NCBI GenBank assembly: GCA_036399815.1
Contig: DASWMK010000218.1
Location: forward strand, 1-32,886
Source of the DNA: Acidimicrobiales bacterium
GTDB taxonomy: Bacteria > Actinomycetota > Acidimicrobiia > Acidimicrobiales > DASWMK01
Direction: 5' to 3'
Length of the DNA stretch: 32,886 nucleotides
Below, piece by piece: positions 1 through 5,313 of the stretch. The notes beneath the pieces were generated by a model. The model was not told the DNA's origin and searched no databases. It was given only the letters and a program-made list of their open reading frames with translations. The first letter of the stretch is position 1. The number at the start of each line of letters is the position of its first letter. The position numbers were made by a program, and so were the translations under genes.

Positions 1-1
1 C

Positions 2-787
2 CAGGCCCGCCGCGAAGTCGAAGGCCACCTCGCCATCGCCGCCGCACGACGCGGCCAAGACCACTTGGACGGCGACGCCTGGAACCCCGCCTCCGGCGCC
101 GACATGTGCGACCTCGCCGAAGCCCTCCACCAAGCCGGCCATCACCACGAAGCCGCCGAAACCGCCGCGACCGCCATCCGCCTGTTGGGCGACGCCCCCT
201 CCGTCTACCTCGACACCGCCCGCCGAATCCGCGCCGACGCCACCCTCGCCGCCGCCGACGGCTCAGACCGGGTTCCCACCCTCGTCGCCCTCGCTTCCAC
301 GAGCGGCGCCGCGTTCGCCGAGCTGGTGGAGGAGTTCGCGCCGCTGATCGCGTCGTTCATCCGGGCGCACCGCCTGTTCGGGGACGACGCGGCCGACGTG
401 GCGCAGCATGTGTGGGCGACGTTCGCAGCCAAGTCGGGGGAGATCACGAACCCGGCGGCGGTGGCGGGCTGGCTGCGGACGACGACGCACCGGGAGTGTC
501 TGGCGGTGTTGGAGAGGCAGGGGCGGACGGTGCCGACGGAGGGGCCGTGGGACGGCTGGTGGGAGGACCCGGAGCCGGTGGACCCTCAGGAGCGGAAGGC
601 GCTGGGGGCGGCCATGGCGGGCCTGTCAGGGCGGGAGCTGGAGTTGGTGGGGCTGCTGATCGACGGGGAGTTGTCGTACGACGAAATCGCGGAGAAGTTG
701 GGCATGCCGCGTGGATCGATCGGGCCGACACGGGCGCGTGCTCTGGCGAAGCTGGAGCGCCACCCGGCGATCAGGAAGCTCAGGTGA
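2..787 (+). CDS. ECF-like RNA polymerase sigma factor, 5' end outside window
   Basis: The frame is open from base 2, so the true start probably lies upstream; a TTG at 65 is the first possible start inside the window and would give 240 residues. Counting from that TTG, residues about 12-60 are alanine-rich helical hairpins resembling a TPR. Residues about 84-147 match sigma region 2, with acidic DDAADVAQHVWATF and the helix AVAGWLRTTTHREC. Residues about 186-232 match sigma region 4, with a helix-turn-helix around LSYDEIAEKLGMPRGSIG that would read a -35 element. It would direct host RNA polymerase to alternative promoters. It is followed 15 bases later by a second plus-strand gene with its own ribosome site. 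Whether it serves this phage's late genes is inference. Confidence 0.85.
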   Translation, partial: QARREVEGHLAIAAARRGQDHLDGDAWNPASGADMCDLAEALHQAGHHHEAAETAATAIRLLGDAPSVYLDTARRIRADATLAAADGSDRVPTLVALASTSGAAFAELVEEFAPLIASFIRAHRLFGDDAADVAQHVWATFAAKSGEITNPAAVAGWLRTTTHRECLAVLERQGRTVPTEGPWDGWWEDPEPVDPQERKALGAAMAGLSGRELELVGLLIDGELSYDEIAEKLGMPRGSIGPTRARALAKLERHPAIRKLR

Positions 788-802
788 ACGGAGAAAGTGA
801 CC

Positions 803-1198
803 ATGCAGTTCGACCTTGGTGACGTGCTCACCATCACGACCGGGAGACTGGTCAGCCGCGACCACATCGACGGCGTGTACCGCATCCTTAACCACATGAC
901 CGGCGACAACCTGTTCACCCACCAGTTGCCCCGGGCGATGGACGAGTGCCGTCCGGACTTGCTGCGACAGCACCCTGACCTCGCCGCCATCACCGTGCCC
1001 GACGGCATCGACTCGGCGGAGACATGCGCCGCGTGGCTGGACTCGCTGGAACCGGTCTACGGCAGCGTGCGCGACGTCGAGCCGCTGCACCCGGACGACC
1101 ACACCCAGATCGACCCGCTGGCCGAACTTGGGCTGAGGGGCGTCCGGAAGGCGAGCGTGATCCCGGTTGTCGTGGGCGACGACCCCCAAGAGCGCTAG
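803..1198 (+). CDS. Conserved-looking small phage protein, 131 aa
   Basis: The ATG at 803 is preferred because GGAG at 790-793 lies nine bases upstream; the GTG at 797 is too close to it. The N-terminal half has a distinctive block with LGDVLTITTGRLVS, GVYRILNHMTGDNLFTH and QLPRA, and I recall similar blocks in small proteins of actinophages and their hosts (the domain called DUF7736 may be the match). No catalytic motif, signal peptide or membrane segment is visible. The C-terminal third is acidic and less structured. It is probably co-transcribed with the sigma factor ending 15 bases upstream. Its stop overlaps by four bases the end of the convergent minus-strand gene at 1195, so this is where the late operon meets the plus-strand unit. 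Function unknown. Confidence 0.75.
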   Translation: MQFDLGDVLTITTGRLVSRDHIDGVYRILNHMTGDNLFTHQLPRAMDECRPDLLRQHPDLAAITVPDGIDSAETCAAWLDSLEPVYGSVRDVEPLHPDDHTQIDPLAELGLRGVRKASVIPVVVGDDPQER

Positions 1199-1317
1199 TC
1201 CTCGCCTCGTCCTACGGGGAACTCGTCGGGGCAGCCAGCGGCCACCCACTCGGAGAGCGCGTCGAGAAGCCGCTCATCCGACAGGTCCGGCTCGGCGCGC
1301 TCGTCCGGAGCGCACAT
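1195..1317 (-). CDS. 40-residue acidic protein ending the late operon
   Basis: The ATG at 1317 overlaps the stop of the upstream gene (ATGA), which fixes the start and implies translational coupling. The product is acidic, with a predicted helix around SDERLLDALSEWVAAG and a short disordered tail. It has no membrane segment or known motif. It is the last gene of the minus-strand unit and its TAG overlaps the stop of the convergent plus-strand gene. No function can be assigned. Confidence 0.6.
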   Translation of the reverse strand: MCAPDERAEPDLSDERLLDALSEWVAAGCPDEFPVGRGED

Positions 1318-1511
1318 CAGCGGATGACCCTCGCGGCGTCGGCGTAGGCGCCGGACACGACTGCCTCCCCCGCCGCCAGACAGTCCGCGTAGTTCGTGTA
1401 CCCCTCGCCGCTGGTGGCGATGATCCGGCCGTTGGCGGCGCGCAGCCTCCACCGCCACTTCTCGGCGCGGAGCAGCGACCGCGACCGGTACACCTCCAAC
1501 CGGGTCGTCAC
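1317..1511 (-). CDS. DUF1508 / YegP-like domain protein, 64 aa
   Basis: The GTG at 1511 overlaps the upstream TGA (GTGA), so the start is decided by coupling. Residues about 18-60 follow the DUF1508 pattern: a WRWRL strand, NGRIIATSGEGYTNY, then a helix that pairs with the first strands. This small domain occurs in bacterial YegP proteins and in many actinophages, and no biochemical activity is established for the phage versions. A single copy is present here. It sits at the distal end of the late operon after the putative holin. Confidence 0.75.
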   Translation of the reverse strand: MTTRLEVYRSRSLLRAEKWRWRLRAANGRIIATSGEGYTNYADCLAAGEAVVSGAYADAARVIR

Positions 1512-1972
1512 CGGATGGGCGGCTGGCGGGAGCCGTCGAGGCGGGGCAGCGCCGCCGTCTGCGTGTTGTCCCGGGCGACGAGGAAGTCGTTGAACAGCGA
1601 CGCCGACGACCCCACGGTGAGGCCGATCAGCACGACCGACGCGACACCGGAGATGTCGACGCCGAGCTGGTCGGCGAAGTCCGAGGCGGCGACGAGCCAC
1701 ACGACCACGGTGGAGCCGGTCCATGCGACGGCCTGGGTGACGACGCCGGTCCAGTCGCGGCCGGCGACCATGCGGATCAGGTCGACGGCCTTCTTCACGA
1801 TGGGGGCGGCGACGGCGAGGAACACGGCGACCGAGCCGAAGTCCAGCCCGCCCGCTGCTCCACCGTCGGAGGTCTGGGCGCCGGCGGCGGGGGCGAGGAG
1901 GGCGAGGACGACGAGTGCGGCAGCCGCGACGAGCACGAACCATTCGCCGAGGCCGAAACGGTGACGGGTCAT
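1508..1972 (-). CDS. Multi-spanning membrane protein, holin candidate
   Basis: The 154-residue product has hydrophobic stretches at about 13-32, 43-59, 77-96 and 107-124. The first ends in an AGA-QT boundary that could be a signal peptidase site, leaving either four membrane segments or a signal plus three. The C-terminus is hydrophilic. ATG 1972 is preceded only by a weak AAGAG. A CTGCATCC element ends 36 bases upstream of the start. Its place in the lysis region after the endolysin and two one-pass membrane proteins makes it the best holin candidate here, but holins have no diagnostic motif. It overlaps the next gene by GTGA. Confidence 0.65.
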   Translation of the reverse strand: MTRHRFGLGEWFVLVAAAALVVLALLAPAAGAQTSDGGAAGGLDFGSVAVFLAVAAPIVKKAVDLIRMVAGRDWTGVVTQAVAWTGSTVVVWLVAASDFADQLGVDISGVASVVLIGLTVGSSASLFNDFLVARDNTQTAALPRLDGSRQPPIR

Positions 1973-2008
1973 GTGCTCTTGGGTAGCGGGACCGCGTTCA
2001 GCGGGAAC

Positions 2009-2016
2009 GGATGCAG
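2009..2016 (-). repeat. CTGCATCC element, copy 1
   Basis: This copy lies in the divergent gap between the minus-strand membrane protein (start 1972) and the plus-strand zinc-ribbon gene (start 2054). Its minus-strand 3' end is 36 bases from the ATG at 1972. It is one of five identical 8-mers confined to late-operon gaps. It may be a promoter or operator element; its function is inferred only from position. Confidence 0.5.
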
Positions 2017-2053
2017 GGACGGGCGGGACGTGGGAGAATGAACAGGACGGCTT

Positions 2054-2293
2054 GTGGTGAGCCGCACCCCGGCTACAAGGGAGGAGGGCGGGCCGCCTGT
2101 CGTGAACGTCCCGCCGGTGTGCCCGCACTGTCGACAGTACGCCAACCCCGGCGCGGAGCGGTGCTACTGGTGCGGTGGGAGCCTTCACGTTCCGACGCTG
2201 GCCGACGAGGTTCTGCGCGTCGCGCTCGTCCTCATCATTGCCGGGATGATCGTCGCGGTGCTCGTGGCCGTCGCCCTTCAGACCGAACGCTGA
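2054..2293 (+). CDS. Zinc-ribbon protein with C-terminal membrane anchor
   Basis: The product is 79 residues from GTG 2054; GTG 2057 is an equal alternative, and GTG 2102 would leave a shorter form. A CxxC-x10-CxxC knuckle (C23, C26, C37, C40; CPHCRQYANPG, RCYWCGGS) is followed by one hydrophobic helix at about 53-75 and a short basic end, giving a tail-anchored topology with the zinc ribbon probably cytoplasmic. It is read against the surrounding late operon, so it needs its own promoter, and a CTGCATCC element lies 37 bases upstream. Cargo genes oriented this way often act in host takeover or superinfection exclusion. No specific function is visible. Confidence 0.65.
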   Translation: MVSRTPATREEGGPPVVNVPPVCPHCRQYANPGAERCYWCGGSLHVPTLADEVLRVALVLIIAGMIVAVLVAVALQTER

Positions 2294-2361
2294 AGCCGGG
2301 CAAGGAGCGAGCTGATGCCGCACCACCCGCGACCGAGGCATCCCGCTACTCGAAACCGAGA

Positions 2362-2382
2362 CTCTAAACGAGAGGTTTAGAG
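2362..2382. repeat. Perfect AT-rich inverted repeat between convergent genes
   Basis: CTCTAAAC, loop GAGAG, GTTTAGAG: an uninterrupted 8-bp stem in the gap between the plus-strand gene ending at 2293 and the minus-strand gene ending at 2427. It is markedly less GC-rich than its surroundings. No T-run follows on either strand, so it is not a classic intrinsic terminator. It may be a bidirectional terminator of another type or a protein-binding site. Confidence 0.45.
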
Positions 2383-2426
2383 CTGGCCGGTCAGTACCAG
2401 TGGTTGCCGCGCATGAGCAGCCTCCC

Positions 2427-2816
2427 TTAGTCGCAGCCCGCCGGCAGGTCTGGGAGGGACACGTCCACCCCCACCGCCCTCGTGATCGACACCGCCACCT
2501 TCCGCAAGTCCTGCGCCAACGCGCAGTTGATCGCCAACACCGCCCGCCCCGTCCGCACCTCCCCGTTCTCGAAGCACTCGTGGAAGTCGTCGTCCTGCGA
2601 CGGGGTCGTGCACTCCACCAGCAGGTCACCGTTCGCCCGGTTCTGCTCGGCGATCTCCTCCAACCGGCCCAGCACACCGACCAGCGTCCACACCCCCACC
2701 GCGACCACGATGGCAAGCGCGACGATCACGGCGTCGAGGATGATGGCACGGCGACGGAAGAACCGGTTCTGTGCGTCGACAGCGGCGAACAGTTCGTCTT
2801 CGGGTACGGGGGTCAT
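2427..2816 (-). CDS. One-pass membrane protein of lysis region, 129 aa
   Basis: ATG 2816 overlaps the upstream stop as ATGA. Residues 1-23 are charged and end in FFRRR. Residues about 25-47 form one strong membrane helix, followed by a polar domain with four cysteines (C69, C81, C98, C128) that may form disulphides if outside the membrane. The basic N-terminus suggests N-in topology with the cysteine domain outside. The gene lies in a row of small membrane proteins downstream of the endolysin. Roles in holin regulation or envelope disruption are plausible; none is shown. Confidence 0.7.
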   Translation of the reverse strand: MTPVPEDELFAAVDAQNRFFRRRAIILDAVIVALAIVVAVGVWTLVGVLGRLEEIAEQNRANGDLLVECTTPSQDDDFHECFENGEVRTGRAVLAINCALAQDLRKVAVSITRAVGVDVSLPDLPAGCD

Positions 2817-3106
2817 GCGCCTCCTCTTGCGAGCCGCCGCCGCAGGTCGTCGTTGACCTCCCGAAGCTCGTTCAGTTCCTGTTGCAGCGCCTGGCAGTGG
2901 CGTTCGCAGGCGTCCGCCTTCTTCTCCGCAGCCTCGGCACGGTTCTTCGCCCGCTCCAACTCCTCGCGAAGGTCGGTCACGAGGTCGCGGGTCCACTGCC
3001 GTACCTCTGCTGCGGTGTCCTGCCGGGTGCCCCGCCGGTAGAGGAGCCACGCGGGAAGCGCGGCCACGATAACGGCGACCACCCCGCTGATGATCGCCGC
3101 TTCCAC
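2813..3106 (-). CDS. Membrane-anchored coiled-coil protein, 97 aa
   Basis: The GTG at 3106 is supported by GGAGG about five bases upstream. Residues about 4-22 are a membrane helix (AIISGVVAVIVAALP), then YRRG, then a long charged heptad-rich helix from about 34 to 93 rich in E, R, K, A and L. An N-terminal anchor plus cytoplasmic coiled coil is a common shape for accessory lysis proteins near actinophage endolysins. It overlaps the next gene by ATGA. It could be a holin-like or antiholin-like partner; this is inference from shape and place. Confidence 0.7.
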   Translation of the reverse strand: MEAAIISGVVAVIVAALPAWLLYRRGTRQDTAAEVRQWTRDLVTDLREELERAKNRAEAAEKKADACERHCQALQQELNELREVNDDLRRRLARGGA

Positions 3107-3121
3107 TTCACCTCCATCGGA

Positions 3122-3184
3122 TCACAGCCCGCCGTGTATCCCGCCGCCGAGCGGGCCGCTCTGTAGGTCACTACGGTTCCGCAT
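3122..3184 (-). CDS. Possible 20-residue micro-ORF
   Basis: An ATG at 3184 follows a purine-rich GGAGGGAACCGGAGA, a better ribosome site than most here. It opens a 20-codon frame with 16 of 20 third positions G or C. The stop is 15 bases before the next GTG start. The frame contains a palindrome, GAGCGG-G-CCGCTC (3149-3161). It could be a leader peptide or merely part of a 156-base gap. Tentative. Confidence 0.3.
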   Translation of the reverse strand: MRNRSDLQSGPLGGGIHGGL

Positions 3185-3262
3185 TCTCCGGTTCCCTCCT
3201 CACCCGAGGGGATCGGGGTACAGGCCGGGGCGTCTGTTCACGCAGGCGTCCCGGCCGCCTCC

Positions 3263-3456
3263 TTACTGCGTGTGGCCTCGCCGGTGGAACAGGTAGAGGT
3301 AGTCGGCGAGCACGTCGACGGTCGACTTGCCGTGCTCGATTCCGGCCACGCGCACGACGCCCGCAGGATCGGGTCGTCCATCTCCGCTGCGCAGGCGTCG
3401 CAGTCCGGCCGCCGGCCGAAGCCGTACCAGCGCAGCACCTTCGTGGCCGTCGGCAT
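3263..3456 (-). CDS. Small gene needing a -1 frame change near base 3362
   Basis: ATG 3456 lies two bases after the endolysin stop. The first 32 codons have high GC3 and encode a CDAC-containing stretch ending MDDPILR. After CTGCGGGCG (about 3366-3358) the coding signature moves to the -1 frame, which continues with high GC3 (VRVAGIEHGKSTVDV onward) to TAA at 3265-3263, giving about 64 residues. The original frame runs on to 3238 but becomes serine/threonine-rich shadow sequence. A missing G, a real mutation or programmed slippage could explain this; alternatively, two overlapping small genes exist. No family is recognised. Confidence 0.55.
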
Positions 3457-3458
3457 GA

Positions 3459-4268
3459 TCAGGCGGCTTCGAGCTTCGCCAGCGCTGCCTCGGCCGCCGC
3501 GTACTGCTGCTCGTAGTAGGCGCGCTTGTCGGCCAGGTCCGCCCGCTCCTTGTCCGTCAGGCCCTCGCGAAGCTCGTCCAGCGCGACGGCGGCGAGGTTC
3601 GTGCCCCACCGGTTCAGCCGGGAGGCGACGACGAGGCGGTCCGTCTGCGCCTGCTGCGACTTGGCGAACTCGATCAGGACGGGGGCGAGCTTCGACGCCA
3701 TCAGGTCGCCGATCCGCTCGATGTCGTCTTCGGTCATGTCGTCCTCCGGGATCGGGGGCGGTGGGGGCGGGATCGTTCCGGCGGCGGTCGACCAGTCGAT
3801 CCCGACGGCGAGCTCGGCGGGCGACAGGTTGACCTCGTAGTGCATGGCGTCGTAGGCGGTGTGGCCGGTGGCGGGATTCCAATCCCAGTCGCCGCCCCAC
3901 CGGAACACGGCGAGGCCGGCCTTCGTCTTGATGGCGTGGATGGCGGCGACCATCGCTGCGGGCATGTCGGTGACGAGACGGGAGCCGTACGGGTTGTCCA
4001 GCCAGTTGTGGTCCCCGGCGATGCCGTAGGCGTGCAGCGAGTAGTCGGTGCCACCGGTGATCGCCCGGCAGTTGTAGGCGCCGGTGTCGAGCGGACCGCA
4101 GGCGTACCCGTAGTGGCGCATCACCTGAGCGAGCGCCTTGAACGCTTCCTCGCAGCGAGAGTCGACCCAGCAGGCGGCGCCGCCGTAGTAGTCGACGCGG
4201 ACGAGGCGACGGCCGCCGTTCATGCAGGCGGGCGCCCACAGGGCGCGCATCTCCGAAGTACCCCTCAT
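3459..4268 (-). CDS. Endolysin, M15-type zinc peptidase
   Basis: The product is 269 residues; ATG 4268 is preceded by AGGAAGGAGACC. The catalytic region (about 20-155) matches M15-type D-Ala-D-Ala carboxypeptidase / L-Ala-D-Glu peptidase folds: DTGAYNCRA, then SLHAYGIAGDHN with probable zinc ligands H79 and D86, and a third ligand H143 in AMHYEV. A proline run (167-172) links it to a charged helical C-terminal region (about 178-269) that may bind the cell wall or oligomerise. It has no signal peptide, so it would need a holin for export. It cuts the peptide part of peptidoglycan at lysis. Its start overlaps a 38-residue membrane peptide by ATGA. Confidence 0.85.
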   Translation of the reverse strand: MRGTSEMRALWAPACMNGGRRLVRVDYYGGAACWVDSRCEEAFKALAQVMRHYGYACGPLDTGAYNCRAITGGTDYSLHAYGIAGDHNWLDNPYGSRLVTDMPAAMVAAIHAIKTKAGLAVFRWGGDWDWNPATGHTAYDAMHYEVNLSPAELAVGIDWSTAAGTIPPPPPPIPEDDMTEDDIERIGDLMASKLAPVLIEFAKSQQAQTDRLVVASRLNRWGTNLAAVALDELREGLTDKERADLADKRAYYEQQYAAAEAALAKLEAA

Positions 4269-4381
4269 GGTCTCCTTCCTCCTGCGATGGCGACTGCGCA
4301 CACACCGAGGGACGCCGCCACCGCGACGAGGCACAGGGCGGGCCGGGCAACGAATCGGAGGGTCCGCAGCGGACGCCTCAC
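4265..4381 (-). CDS. 38-residue membrane peptide coupled to endolysin
   Basis: GTG 4381 overlaps the upstream TGA (GTGA) and its own TGA overlaps the endolysin ATG (ATGA), so the frame exactly fills the gap between two genes. The product has a basic N-terminus (MRRPLRTLRF), one hydrophobic segment at about 11-34 (PALCLVAVAASLGVCAVAIA) and a GGRRP tail. Its stop region also carries the endolysin ribosome site. It could be a tiny holin, a signal-peptide-like export helper, or a coupling leader. No homologue is recognised. Confidence 0.6.
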   Translation of the reverse strand: MRRPLRTLRFVARPALCLVAVAASLGVCAVAIAGGRRP

Positions 4382-4587
4382 GGCTGGCGCTCCTCGGGCG
4401 CCGTGGCTGGGTTTCCGGGCATGTCACGCAGGTCGATCGTCTCGTCGTCGGCGACTGCGCCGCCGTCAATCAGCGCGCTCACCACGTCGGTTGTCATGTC
4501 GCCCACCGACACAGGCCGGTCGAGCCACGGCGCCAGCGCCGGTTCGATCAGCATCCGCAGGTCCGGGCGGGACTGCGACGAAGCCAT
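4378..4587 (-). CDS. Small acidic protein before the lysis genes, 69 aa
   Basis: ATG 4587 follows GAGGAGG at good spacing. The product is soluble, with an N-terminal helix (PDLRMLIEPALAPWL), a middle helix and an acidic C-terminal part. There is no motif that assigns function. The end overlaps the 38-residue membrane peptide by GTGA. By position it belongs to the tail-tip/lysis junction. Confidence 0.65.
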   Translation of the reverse strand: MASSQSRPDLRMLIEPALAPWLDRPVSVGDMTTDVVSALIDGGAVADDETIDLRDMPGNPATAPEERQP

Positions 4588-4661
4588 CCCGTCGCCTCCT
4601 CGGGTCGGCCGCCCTGCCGGAACATGGCGCCGACACTCGCCGCCACCCGAAGATGCTGACC

Positions 4662-4669
4662 GGATGCAG
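4662..4669 (-). repeat. CTGCATCC element, copy 2
   Basis: It begins five bases after the TGA at 4677-4675 (TGAGCCTC then the motif). An ATG at 4625 lies exactly 36 bases downstream and opens a 25-codon frame (4548-4625) that overlaps the 69-aa gene out of frame; the annotated ATG at 4587 is 74 bases away. Confidence 0.5.
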
Positions 4670-4674
4670 GAGGC

Positions 4675-4839
4675 TCAGCGGGGACGACGTGACGACCGTC
4701 GAAGGAGCGGCCCGATGATGCGCTCGAGACGGGCGGTGCACCAGGCGGCCACCTCGGGGGCCGGCTTGCCGCGCAGCTCGGCGGTCAACGTCGGGTTGCC
4801 CGACGCGTAGCTCCGGTCGCGTCGACGCGGCGTGGGCAT
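4675..4839 (-). CDS. Basic 54-residue protein
   Basis: ATG 4839 overlaps the upstream stop as ATGA. The product is arginine-rich at both ends (MPTPRRRDRSY, RRSSRRPR) with a central helix containing AAWCTARLERIIGPLL. It could bind nucleic acid or be a small tail-tip accessory. It has no known domain. The gene is followed directly by a CTGCATCC element. Confidence 0.6.
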   Translation of the reverse strand: MPTPRRRDRSYASGNPTLTAELRGKPAPEVAAWCTARLERIIGPLLRRSSRRPR

Positions 4840-5267
4840 CAGGGGAAGGCCGTCCAGCGGAACGTGACCTCCGCTTCGGTGATCAGCCCGGACGACGACC
4901 ACCACCGGGTCTGGACGGTCGCCGAGTTGATCGCCCCGACGACGGCGAAGCCGGGTACGTCTGCGGTGCCGGCGATCGGCGCCTGGCCGACGCAGACGAC
5001 CATGCGGGGCGTCCAGTCGAGACCGTGGTCCCAGGTGGAGTAGCCGTTCTCGTCGGTCGTGACCGTCTTCGTGCCACCCTCGGGCTGGCGGGCGACGTAC
5101 AGGCCGTCGGCTCGGGGTTCGATGGACTGGCCTTCGTCGTCGGAGAGGACCACGGCGAAGGTGTACGGGTCGACCGTGGAGCCGGTGCCGCTGGCGACGA
5201 CGGTGGCGGAGTCGTCGACGGCGCACTGGCAGCCGGCGACGGTCGTCTCGGAGCAGCGGCACGGCAT
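4839..5267 (-). CDS. Probable tail-tip accessory beta protein, 142 aa
   Basis: ATG 5267 is the only start in frame and has no visible ribosome site; a CTGCATCC element ends 35 bases upstream. The N-terminus carries a cysteine cluster (PCRCSETTVAGCQC) followed by VVASGTGSTVDPYTFAVVL, a pattern I associate with small proteins next to actinophage tail fibres. The remainder is beta-rich, with many aromatic residues (STWDHGLDWTP, RWWSSSGLITEAEVTFRW). It lies directly after the fibre-like gene, so a receptor-binding or fibre-associated role is likely but inferred. Confidence 0.65.
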   Translation of the reverse strand: MPCRCSETTVAGCQCAVDDSATVVASGTGSTVDPYTFAVVLSDDEGQSIEPRADGLYVARQPEGGTKTVTTDENGYSTWDHGLDWTPRMVVCVGQAPIAGTADVPGFAVVGAINSATVQTRWWSSSGLITEAEVTFRWTAFP

Positions 5268-5302
5268 GCGTGGAGCGTCGCTGTCGGCTGTCGAGGCGGG
5301 GA

Positions 5303-5310
5303 GGATGCAG
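5303..5310 (-). repeat. CTGCATCC element, copy 3
   Basis: It starts three bases after the TGA of the fibre-like gene (TGACCT then the motif) and ends 35 bases before the ATG at 5267, a gene without a Shine-Dalgarno sequence. Confidence 0.5.
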
Positions 5311-5313
5311 AGG

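Noticed and set aside
2315-2380. 21-codon plus-strand frame with an AAGGAG ribosome-site-like sequence after the zinc-ribbon gene.
   Set aside because: Third codon positions are poor in G/C unlike every real gene here, and the stop lies within the inverted repeat; judged chance.
2375-2384. GTTTAGAGCT next to a palindrome, resembling the start of a type II CRISPR repeat.
   Set aside because: Single occurrence, no spacers or repeat array, no cas genes; it is one arm of a simple inverted repeat.
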